From NCBI RefSeq assembly GCF_000165425.1, contig NW_001799013.1, forward strand, positions 126,028-190,027: 64,000 bases of DNA, given 5' to 3'. The notes under the pieces were generated by a model. The model ran no database searches. It was not told the origin of the DNA and saw only the letters and a list, made by a program, of their open reading frames with translations. The stretch is from Paramecium tetraurelia (taxonomy: Eukaryota > Ciliophora > Oligohymenophorea > Peniculida > Parameciidae). Within the stretch, counting starts at the first letter, position 1. Each line of letters starts with the position of its first letter. Positions 10,139 through 20,689 of the stretch are shown here, piece by piece. The translations under genes were made by a program, and so were the position numbers.

Positions 10139-11719
10139 ATGTAGGTTGTAAATGTGTCTAATAAACAAATCAAGAACTTTAACTTGGACACCATTGTAAG
10201 AAATGTATGTTTATGTATTAGAATGCTGTCTATGACACACACATAAATTATGCAAAAACTAGATCAATCAACTGCAGTGACAATTTATTGGGATCAACAG
10301 ATGGGTTCTCCTAATTCTAATGTCTTTACAACTTGGATCTGAGTCATAACCGTATAAATTAGTTCTTCCAATTGACTTCATCTTTGGTCGAAATCAATTT
10401 GGCTCACAATCTATTGGGAAGTGTGTTTGATGATTTTCAGAAATCTCTAAAATCATAAGGTACTCGTTTATATGTAGGTTCATTCTTATCGAATTTGAAG
10501 AACCTGAAAATAATCGATCTTAGTTATAATAACATATCATCAATCAGTTCCAACATATTTGATGGCAACACTCAACTTCGTAAAATCAACTTGAGCAACA
10601 ACCAATTATCAGGTCCATTGTGGTGTTTTACCAAACTAGAAAATCTGGAGATGTAATACACTGTATATTATAATAGAATTGATGTTGGACATAATTAATT
10701 AAATATTAACGATTTAAAGCCTTTAGAGAAGTTAAAATTGGAGAGTTTAAATCTCAGATTTAACCCATTAGAAAACATGGATAAATGTGAAGAGAAACTG
10801 ATCAAACTTCTACTCTACACTCGTAAGATAGAATTATCATACAATCAATTGGAACAATAAATAATAAATAATAATAATTCTAAACACAGTTCTAAATTAG
10901 ATCACAGCGTAAACAGCAATGATTCTTTGCAATTGCAACCCACTGAGAGATCAACTGCAAGTCGCTTAAGCAAAGTGAGTAACAGACTTTCAAGACCTAA
11001 GACACCACAAAATACTAAAAATGAACCTTAATAAATTAATAGAACCCCTGTGAAGCATTAGAATCAATAGGAAGTTAAGAAATCAAAATGTGACTTGAAA
11101 AAGAATATCAGCATTACTCCAAAGAAAAACAATGGCAATAAGACACCCAAGTAGTAACAATAGGTTTGTCTGAAAACAGTTGATCAACATGAAGAACAGA
11201 TTAAGCAGAGAGACTCCTATTAGTAATAGAAATCAACAACTAAAATACCATCTTTGAATTTACAAATGGTTAAAGTGACTCCATTTTAATTAAGTGAAGT
11301 TGGTTCTGAAAGGGAAGATTTTCCTATGTTATTTGAAGAGGATGATGAAAAGTAGTTGCTTGAAGAATTGAAGTTATTGGGGGAAGCTATAAAATAGAAG
11401 AAATAACATGAAATTAGCATTGAAAGACAAATTACAACTAATAAAAATATGATCTCATTAATGAAGATCATGATTAAAGGAAGTACTTTATTTTAATTAT
11501 CCATAAGTTTACCTATACAATGTCAATGAGTATAATTAGGGTTTCGATGATGTTATGACTGAATTGCATAGAGAAATGGAATCAAAGAATCCAGAATTCA
11601 AAGATATCAAACTTAAACTGATGAGGTTCAACAAAGAACATTACGAATTAAATAAAATGTATTAAAGTTTAGAGTAATCTGAAAGAGTTGTTGATAATAT
11701 TAAATAATAATTAATTTGA
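10139..11719 (+). CDS. Leucine-rich repeat protein with charged coiled-coil tail
   Basis: 495 residues with introns at 10196-10221, 10460-10477 (18 nt), 10653-10676 and 11483-11507 (ending AAG). Residues ~15-210 contain LRRs of the L-x-x-L-x-L-x-x-N type (LYNLDLSHNRI, LVEINLAHNLL, LKIIDLSYNNI, LRKINLSNNQL). They are followed by a Ser/Thr/Lys/Gln-rich linker and an acidic coiled-coil end (MTELHREMESKNPEF). LRR plus coiled coil is typical of cytoskeletal or ciliary adaptors; no catalytic domain is present. The last intron is forced by frame: only removal of exactly these 25 nt yields a continuous natural reading. Confidence 0.85.
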
Positions 11720-12119
11720 ATTACTAAAATTATGGTTATAACAATCATCTCATCAATTTTATCTTAATTGACTCTAGAATTACTTAAGATTAAGTAGGTA
11801 GCATATTTTATTATTTGAATCCTGTTCAATAATAAGATTGCTGTGAACTTACAAACATTTTTTAGTCTAAATTAATATCATCTATAAATGATATTGAGTG
11901 TGAACTCCCTAAATAATATGTTTAAATAGAAATATATATAATAAATTTAGAGGCCAATTTTAGAATTATGATTAGTACATTTTATCTTTTAATTTCTTAA
12001 AATAATTTCTATAAATGAAATTATCAAGCATCTTCACCTTCATTAATTCATATATAATTCTGTATATACATAATTAGTCTATTCTATTTTAATCAATTAT
12101 TTATATTATTATTTTATTA
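11720..12119. other. Intergenic
   Basis: 400 bp AT-rich, no coding frame or motif recognised. Confidence 0.5.
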
Positions 12120-12536
12120 ATGCAATAACATTAATCACAACCAGCATTCAATCCTAAACATTTATTTACAATGAAAAAGTATTTCAATGGATATGTACAA
12201 TAAAACAGATTTTTCCACAAAAAAACTGAAAACAAATCAGAAAATGGAAATGATGTTTTTAAAGAAATATAGTAACTCCCTCAAATTGTATAAAGAATTG
12301 ATAGAAGAATCGAGAATGTGAATTATAAATATAAAAGTGCTCCCATGATAGAAAAGAAGAAACAGAACTCACGTAAATTCTCTTTTCCAGTACTCAAGTA
12401 TTCTCCAAGTGAGAATAAAATGTAATTGCAGAAGATAAAAGATTTGATAGAATAACACACCTCAAGAGTAATTGTTAAAGATGACATGCTTAAACATATG
12501 GTTGGTTATAGCAAGATTTCACAGATGATTATTTGA
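12120..12536 (+). CDS. Small basic protein, unknown function
   Basis: 138 residues, intronless. Basic and Gln-rich (KKKQNSRKFSFPVLKYS in the middle), with a short C-terminal hydrophobic end (HMVGYSKISQMII). No signal peptide or domain recognised. Gln codons are mostly TAA/TAG, which supports a real ciliate gene. Confidence 0.6.
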
Positions 12537-13088
12537 TTATGAATCATAGATACTCTTATCTACTGTTTTCTATTTCTTTTTTCTTCCTCTTTCCTAAGAT
12601 TCCTCCATACAAATATGATTGATGAGGATATTTCTGATTGGTACTCATAATTAGAAAAATTATAAAATTGTTGAAAAATAACCTACCTAATATGTGACTA
12701 TGTATCTCTTAAATAGAAAGTCAATATATATGGACATTTATTATTCTAAAGTAATAATACCAAAAGGTTTAGGTTCTCTTATATATATATTAAATTAATA
12801 AAAATCATAATGTCTATATCAGAAAATAGAATTGATTAAAAATAATTAATAAAATGCAATAATATTATTATTAATATTTCTATTTATAATTAATTCACAA
12901 ATTTAGAGAGATCTGTAATTCCTTTATTAATATTGATAATAATTTAAAATATGATCAATCAATTCTTGATCAGATCTATATTTACTTTAAAGTAATCTAA
13001 GCTATTAATTTCTAATATTTAATTAGACACAAGTAGATTTTGGAATCTGTTAAATATATTTTCTTTTATTAAAATTATTACATATATA
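12537..13088. other. Intergenic
   Basis: 552 bp AT-rich, nothing recognised. Confidence 0.5.
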
Positions 13089-14682
13089 ATGTTTTCAGAA
13101 ATAATACCTTCATTAATGGAATATTCTCAACATCTGGATCGTACGATTAAGGAATTGCAACAATAGATCTTGTAAATGGAAACAATTACTAATAAAACCA
13201 ATTCACATAAAAGACCTCTTGAAATGAAATATATGTAACACAAATCCTCACTTCCATCTACTCTCCCTGAAATTAATAATGATATTGACAAAATTCTTTA
13301 GACAGCTGAATAATTTTTATCCGATCCCAACAAGACATAAATCGAACCTAAAAAATAAGAAAAGCAAGATTTTGAATAACCAAAAAGAAAATTAGAATCC
13401 TTCAAATAGACAAGCAACAAAAAGTAAATTCTCTCTCGGAAAGTGAGTCAAAAAAAGTTATCGCCTTCCAAAGTTTCGATGCATAAAAGATCTGGATCGT
13501 TGTACAAATAGGAAGTGACCCCAAAAGTTACTTAAGTTTAACCCAAGTTTCCTGTGTAATAGAGAGATTCAACAAAATCATTCAAGGATCAAAGCAGATT
13601 AATCAAGCAATCACCCACTAAATCAATTCATGAGAAAAATTCAATTCTTATTGAAGATCAGAGCAAAGCCAAACCACCTATTCCTACAGTCCAGCCAGTT
13701 CGTAAATAGCCATCATAGCCTTATTTATAATTGCAACCCATTTCATAATAATAGCAATAACAATAAAATTTGAATTCTTCATACTAATAATAATAAAATA
13801 CTAGCAAGATGGAGAATAACTAACAATAGCAATAAAATGCATTAAAGAAATTCGATTTCAATGGGTACAAGGAATTGAGCAGATTGAAACGAATGAAAGA
13901 TGCCATTTTTGTTGAATATCAATAAAGTTACACATATTTCAGAGATAAGGAATAAAAGTCAAGAGCTCGATTCCTCACTAAATTCCATCAACATATGAAT
14001 GAGAGAAAGAAATTGTTATAATAATCTGCTTATGGAGATAGACAAACCTTTTTCTTCCTTAGCGATCAAATCCACCCATAATTCTTTTCATTCATAGAAG
14101 AACAATTAACCATTGGACAGCCAAAGACACTCCTAATCCTCAAATATTGCGAGTAAATCTAAAAAACTATTGATTCAATTGAAGTAAGTCTCTATTCACT
14201 ATTTTCAGTTTGATGACGAATTACTAAAGAATCTTAAACGAGCCAATAAATAAAATATTTCTAAGATATCCTTAACAGAATTAATTGAAGTCTTTAAATT
14301 ATGGAGTCAAGTCTAAATCATTCGACAAAATTATCAATAACTCACATAATTTATATAGCCAATTCCAGAATTAACATACGATTTGATTTAATGGATTTGT
14401 TTACGTCCTAAGAGTACCAAGAAAGACACAGTCTAAATGCAATTGAATCAAAAGATTATTCGTCATAATCAATATGCCTCAACTTAGGAGGAGGCTCTTG
14501 AAATTAACAAACTCATTATAAAAGAAGAGATCTTTCGATTTCTGTGGGATATCATCCAAAAATTAGTATTCTCATAATAACAACTTGACACTTCAATGGG
14601 TCTATTCAAATCCATTCTCAAATTCCTTACTAAAAACAACTGTAGTATCTATGTGTATAAGAAATCAGATTTATTTATTTGA
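13089..14682 (+). CDS. Gln-rich protein with helical C-terminal domain, unknown function
   Basis: 522 residues with one intron (14183-14207, ending TTTCAG). Residues 1-230 are disordered: Ser/Lys/Pro-rich, then poly-Gln encoded largely by TAA/TAG. Residues ~250-520 look folded and mostly helical (KKFDFNGYKELSRLKRMKDA, FFFLSDQIHPQFFSFIEEQ, LRPKSTKKDTVQ). No known domain recognised. The stop TGA (14680-14682) is only 12 nt before the next ATG, and the next ORF lies in the same frame, so the two could be one interrupted gene. Confidence 0.75.
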
Positions 14683-14694
14683 CATTAATATAAA

Positions 14695-15697
14695 ATGCAT
14701 AATTAATTACTAACTAATAGATCGAATATCAAATCTGATCGCATTTCCAAGATCTTATCAGCCTACACTGTTGAGAATGACAAGAATAACTAGTAGAGTT
14801 TTAGAATGCTAAGTTAGAAAATCAAGAAGAAAGTACAAATTTGAGATATAAAAAGATAGGAAATCAAATTAGCGATCATCAAACTCTCTATCCCAAACCA
14901 GAAATCAAAGACACTAAAATCGAAATCTCTAAATATTTTAGCGATCACAAAACTACCCAAATCTAAATCAGTGTTAAAGACTTACTCATGCATAAAAGTT
15001 AGATGAAAAAGTCTTAATCCAAAAAATCCAGAGATTCTAATCAGCGCTAAAATGAAATCATAGACAAATTGAATAAGACATAAAATGAAATCTATAAGAA
15101 TTACATAGCCAAAAGAGATACTAATGGATCAAAAACCTATAGAGACTCAAGTAATTTCAGTCTCTCTACTTAGGGGATTTGGATATCCGTATCAAGTTGA
15201 ATGACAAAAGTACTTAATCTCAACAAGCCTTACTCCAAACATTAATCAATAAGAGCAACGAAAAAAAATCAGTTGAACCAAGAGATTCCCCAGATTAATG
15301 TCGTACCCCACAACATAATATGCTTCAATCTACAATCCAAAATAGCCTACTCATACGCTCAGGAAGCCAAGGAAACGTTGCTTGTACCTCGAAAATAACC
15401 TCTAAAATGCAAGACCCAAAACTAAATAAAATAAGGAACTATCTTGAATAAGCTAAAACTCATCGACCTATAACTGATTCCTATAAATTGAGTTAAGAAA
15501 TTGATAAGGTCAAAAAAAATAAGTTGGTCTCAGTTGAAAGAGAAAAGCTATTATAAATCTTGAAAATAGCACATCGAGCTAAATCTAAAATAGATCAATT
15601 TAATGCTTATCTAAAATAATAAGAAAAAATTTCATCTGGAATTTAGAGCTTTATATTGAATGAATGTATCTATTCTATTTATTTTAGTATCATCTGA
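14695..15697 (+). CDS. Charged coiled-coil protein, possibly continuation of the upstream ORF
   Basis: 318 residues with introns at 14833-14855 (ending AAG) and 15151-15173. Rich in Lys, Gln, Ser and Asp, with helical charged segments (EIIDKLNKTQNEIYKNY; VERE-KLLQILKIAHRA). No domain recognised. The gap to the upstream stop is 12 nt and the frame is shared, which is too short for a normal 3' UTR plus promoter. Read-through, an unrecognised intron, or a point mutation creating TGA are alternatives to two genes. Confidence 0.6.
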
Positions 15698-16047
15698 AAA
15701 TAGTATTGAATCAATCTTATCTTTAGAATGAATATTTTATATTTATTAAAAATCATAGATATAAATACTAAATTTCTTCAAAATCTGCGAATCAAGAAAA
15801 TCAAACTTAGCATTAAAATTAAACTATGATTCTGAAATTATTGGCAGCAAATCTTAAGAATATTTAATTTTAGTCTAATTTGGTAGTTAAAATTATATTT
15901 CATTTTCTACTTGCAAATCTCAATATTATAAATTTCTTTGTTATTCTTTATAGAAATTAATATATTTAGAATATATAATGTCAATATGATCTGAGAATCT
16001 ATATCATTAAGTCTTAATTTCAAAAATAAATATTAAAGAATTATTTA
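15698..16047. other. Intergenic
   Basis: 350 bp AT-rich, nothing recognised. Confidence 0.5.
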
Positions 16048-17022
16048 ATGTTATAATAAGATGATAAACCTAAATTTACTTATCAAGTTCTATCTTCTCA
16101 AAAAACAAATATCTATGGTTTTTAATTAGCATTTATATGTGAAGAATCCAACTTATTTGGTTTTACTGAATAAGAAACCATTAGGATATAGGAATTTGAT
16201 CTAAACTTCATGGATTAAAAATATAAGCAATACACTTACCTCTCCTATAAATTGGAGGGTCATACCAATCAAATCTATATCTTAGAATATAATGCAAGAC
16301 TTAAGCTAATAGTCTCTGCAAATCTAGATGAAATGATTTTGTGGCAAAAAGACATTGATAAACAATGGAAAATTAAATAAAGAGTTATGATCTCAATTAT
16401 TAATCGATTATTAGTTATAAGCGATAAATTAAACTAAATTATTTTTTGCCAGAGTAGAATTATCGAAGTCTTCTAAAACTAAGAAAAATAAAATATTTGT
16501 TTTTCTTAAACTTAACTAATATCCAATTAGGGAAATTAAATGAAATCTCTCAAACTAAATGAATAATAGGATTTATTGATTGTCTATAATTACAATTTTG
16601 AAATTGTTATTTTTAAAGTCCATCAATAGAAATGGTAAAAAGTACAGCGCCTAAGAAATATAAGAGATAGTATTTTTGTTGGATTTAAATATCTATTTTA
16701 TATTGAGAATTTACCAAAAAATCTAAATAATATATATTAAATATTTGGACTCAATACGGACAACTAATTATTCGAAAGAATTAATTAGGTTAAAATTTAG
16801 GAATAAGAATTGAATTAGGATGAGTCATCATTTTTTATACCTTATTAAACAACTGAATGTTGTAGAGTATATCATTCATCTTCAAGGGGTGCTATCTCCT
16901 ATAGAAGTAAAATATCGGGTTTTGAAAGAGTAATGGCAATATCATAAAATGGATTGTTTATTGTAAGACTTGATTTTTAAACAAAAACAATAAAAATATT
17001 TATGAATAATTAAAATGAATGA
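16048..17022 (+). CDS. Divergent WD40/beta-propeller-like protein
   Basis: 324 residues, intronless. One good WD40 blade near residues 75-105 (LEGHTNQIYILEYNARLKLI then ANLDEMILWQKD), with weaker beta-rich repeats after it. Gln is encoded almost entirely by TAA/TAG. No other domain. Probably a protein-interaction scaffold; too divergent to place in a subfamily. It resembles in style the WD40 proteins at 44063 and 50768 but lacks their N-terminal modules. Confidence 0.7.
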
Positions 17023-17689
17023 ATTTATTTATTTTTATCTATGTTCACATTATTAATTATTTATTTTTACCAAGTTGAATAATTATAATAATAAATATTT
17101 TATTAATGATTATATTACCAAATTTTGGTAAATTCCTCAAATATGTCTTCTAAACTACTATGCAAAACAAAAAAATTCATTAAAAGATATATTGGATTAA
17201 GATCCATATTCCTCAGACTATTAGCTATTAATCTATATAAAATTATTCTTCCCACGATTGTGAGTGGTTCTGCAATCAATTATGATATTATTTTATTCCC
17301 TAAAAATATTGGAGCAACTACATGTAATTCTAATTGAATTTTAATCTTAAAATAAAATAAACATACTTCCTTAATGAAAAATAAATAGGGTAAAATTTTG
17401 GGTCATCATTAACATGATAATAAGAAATTGGCTAATCTATATTTTGCTTCAATATCTTATAAGCAATTCTCAATATTAAAATGATCAGAGGGTTCAAAAA
17501 ATGAACACATAAATGAAAGTTATATTAATATTTAAAAACTAGCATTAAAAAAATACTAAGGTCAATTATAAACTGAATTATGATAGTATCTCTAAAATCC
17601 TATTACTAAGCGATAATAGAATATTGAAATGTTTTAATGTATTTACTAAAATAAAATTGAATTTTACTTTTAATTTTCTTTGTACACAT

Positions 17690-18346
17690 TCAAATTACCT
17701 TTAAGCAGAAGATTTTTTTTATTTATACTTCTGGTTGGCTTAGGTTACTTAGTGTAGTTACCAACCTCTCTTCTTATTTGCTTTAAGCTTCTTTAGTTAA
17801 AAAATGTAAGTGGCTATATAGAGTAATAACAAAGAACTTGTACCAAATATTAAATCCAAACAAGATTTAAATTTATTAATTAGTATTGTTTACATTCACT
17901 ATGAAAATATGGCCAAAACTTATCAATTTCACAAGTTATATCAATAAAATTGTTATTTTGAATGTTACTTTAATTATAAGAATAAGATATGTTAGAGTTA
18001 GTCTACAGTACACATAGAATTTGGTATTCTGATAAGATTTATGTAGGATTCTTACAAACTTGAAAGGTACCAAAGCTTGTGCTATAATAAGATGAAAAAT
18101 TTTCACATGAGGAAAATCTATTAAGTAAGTTTTCATTTAGATATGGTAGTAATTTTCTGAGAATATTTGTAGGGTTTGGACATTAAATTCACTTTAGAGT
18201 TTATATTACAAATTTTAAAGGATTTGTTTGAAATTAAATAGATTGATATTAGATAAAATCTATCGAGTAATCTTCTTTAGTTGGTTCTGTATTAAACTAT
18301 TGGTTGAATAATGATTTTATTCTTTTTTGTTCCAGCATAATCTCAT
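17690..18346 (-). pseudogene. Relic of a CNBD-type K+ channel gene
   Basis: A 218-codon open frame whose middle part (YLIDFP, VPFKFVRILHKSYQ, LISFGHIFIV, then a NIWYKFF segment) has the order S4/S5-linker, S5, pore-region seen in ciliate cyclic-nucleotide-binding K+ channels. The pore signature (GYG) and the nucleotide-binding domain are absent. A hydrophobic minus-strand frame at 17100-17345 may be a further fragment but cannot be joined cleanly. I read this as a decayed copy; the assignment is by hydrophobic pattern only. Confidence 0.35.
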
Positions 18347-18490
18347 TTCCTCTAAGAACTAAAGTTTTTCGTTTACTTTAACAATATTTTAAAAAGGTAA
18401 GAAAGTGTTTTAATTGTTGGCTAATTTGAGAGTTCAGATAGTTGAAAGCAAAGGAAATGATGAATCCATTGAGAAATAACAAGTAAACAA

Positions 18491-18742
18491 ATGTTAGGAA
18501 ATACAAAGAAGAGTTTTAAATCCAACAGCGATGACATGCAAGCTCATCTAACATACCAAGATGGCCGTATAGAAAATCTAGTAAGAAGCGACCTATCATT
18601 ACAAAGTAAGTGCTTAAAACTATTAGAAGATGCACTAAGTAGATATAACCATGATCCAAAAAGATATTCTAACATTTTTTTAAGATGTATAAAGTTTTAC
18701 CAGCAAATTAAAAAAATAAATATAAAACATTGTTTTTAATGA
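18491..18742 (+). CDS. Small hypothetical protein (83 aa)
   Basis: 83 residues, intronless, starting MLGNTKKSFK. Mixed charged sequence ending in a helical segment (NIFLRCIKFYQQIKKINIK). The start is the first ATG after an in-frame TGA. Gln is mostly CAA rather than TAA/TAG, like the next gene. It lies 73 bp upstream of that gene on the same strand; they may be functionally linked or parts of one damaged gene. No domain recognised. Confidence 0.5.
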
Positions 18743-18815
18743 AAAATAAGATTAATTTATTCATTATGTTAATAAATTATTATAAATACTAAATTTTTCT
18801 TTTAAGTGTTTAGCG

Positions 18816-19539
18816 ATGGATCAAGAGTCTCTTAACGCATCTTTTACAACGCAGGCAGAATAGATGGAAGACAATAACCTTCTATATGAAAATTTCACTC
18901 GAATCTCTCCTTCGTTAAATGCTGCTTTTGCCTATTGTTTATCATATTATAGAATGTTTTCAAACAATCGCCAAATTGTTTTAGAAAAATGGATAGAAAC
19001 AAAAGAAATAATGGATTTTGCAAATGTTTTTAGAAAATTAACTTTTATATATTTAGAATGCGTACATTTACTCTTTGACGCCCATAAATTTGTTAATACG
19101 GCAGCTTATGCTTGGTATGTTCATAATTTTTAGCACTCCCCTAATTATGTTAATTATGCTATTGAGCTGCCTAAAATTTAAGCATCAGATTCTAGAAGAG
19201 GAGGTTGATTGGTATATCGAAAATATCACAAAAGAAATAGAAAGGACTGCAAAAGAACACTGCCCTTCTTTTTTTCAACCTGTTGCAGAGCAAGCTCCAC
19301 TTGAAGTCCGCCATACTCATGCTGTCATTAACCATTCATTAGAACAGTTAGAATCTATTGCAGCAAAAATTACCCCTGCCAACGCCAAAGACTACACAAA
19401 AGAGACTGAACGCTATACATGGTGTTTAACAGGGATGGTCCCTTTACTCCCAGACCAAGAGCAAGACCCTTTTAAACAAAATGGCATTCATCAACGCTGG
19501 TAGAAAGCACGCAAAAAGATTCAACAGATCGTCCTTTGA
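18816..19539 (+). CDS. Unknown protein with atypical codon use and base composition
   Basis: 234 residues with one 19-nt intron (19115-19133). Exon 1 is helical (SPSLNAAFAYCLSYYRMF, EKWIETKEIMDFANV). After a short hydrophobic stretch, exon 2 is helical and charged (EEEVDWYIENITKEIERT; NHSLEQLESIAAKI). It stands out from its neighbours: 19200-19530 is clearly GC-richer, uses GCC/GTC/CGC codons, and encodes Gln by CAA/CAG nine or more times against two TAG. That suggests recent acquisition or a different expression class. No family recognised. Without the intron the frame breaks within 30 codons. Confidence 0.6.
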
Positions 19540-19689
19540 TATTTTTTAGCACCCTATACTACCTATTTGTATTGTCAACAATTATGAAGAAGTAGTATTT
19601 TTTTTAAGTATTACATATATATTTTTATCGCTTTTCACATATTTTGCAAGAATAATCCCTTTTTGTTGATAAAATTAGGATCAAAATAT

Positions 19690-20600
19690 ATCTCTTTAAG
19701 AGACAGGTCAATACCAATAAAAGAATTCCGAAGAAGAAAACAGTTGGAAAGATTTATCTGAAAGTCTTTCAAAATTAGCACATAGTATGAAATTAAATTG
19801 TTTTTTCGACGAATCGATTATCAATAATTGTAAAAACCTGTTAACATTTCTAAAAACAGATCTTTTAGAAATTATTAGATATTCTACAATAGAACAGAAG
19901 GGAACTTTAGCACCAATATATGGACAAGTAATATCTATTTTTTCATATTTTTTGTAAATTTGATAATTAAATCTCTGATAACTAAATAGGATTGTTTTTA
20001 CTAAAAAAAACAAAAGCATTTTCATTATATTAATTATTTCTTTGAAACGATTCATCTATATCTGATGTATTTCTGACCTACACTCCAAGCTTATTGTACT
20101 CATTCATTTTAATTATTCAAAGAATTATAGATCTTTATAAACAGCAATCAAACTTTAAGTTCAATTCACTCATAAGAACCTCAATTTATTAAAGGAGTAT
20201 TTGACAAATCCGAAGAAATTCGAATAATCATTTGACTTCAACACCACAAATGTATGATATTCAAAATCATTTATTGGAGTTTATGAAAATTAAAACAACT
20301 ATAATTATAGATTATCAACTTTTATGTATGTATAGAATTCTTGTATTGCATCATAGAAAAATCATAGAAGATGGTTCTCATTCAACAGTTTATCTCTTGG
20401 TTGGATGTATAAAGCATTATGGGAAGAGCAAATAAATGGTCTTTAATTAAAATAAGAAAGGATTGCGTAATGCAAAAATTAGACTCTTGTTTTCGTGTGG
20501 CTATGATTATGAATAGAAATGGTAGATAGACAATAAAAAGAAAATAGATGCGTATTGAAGGGCATAGAAGAGGATCTAGTCTTACATTTAAAATTACATT
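19690..20600 (+). pseudogene. Degenerate coding region, several frames
   Basis: Protein-like plus-strand segments occur in different frames without start codons or usable introns: ~19715-19960 (SEEENSWKDLSESLSKLAHS...EQKGTLAPIYGQ), ~20075-20205, and ~20240-20560 (MYDIQNHLLEFMKI...). They could be exons of one gene broken by frameshifts. No family recognised. Confidence 0.35.
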
Positions 20601-20689
20601 GTTAACATTAAAGCTATGTATCTTAATCAAAATAGCCATCCTTTCAGTTGCATTACTCAGATAGAGATTGAGATATGAATTTACCTAAA

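Noticed and set aside
17125-17337. Plus-strand 70-codon ORF
   Set aside because: Lies opposite a hydrophobic minus-strand frame; no domain, no start context, typical chance frame.
19708-20055. Minus-strand 115-codon ORF
   Set aside because: The plus strand reads as better protein (charged helix EEENSWKDLSESL); the minus frame is its shadow.
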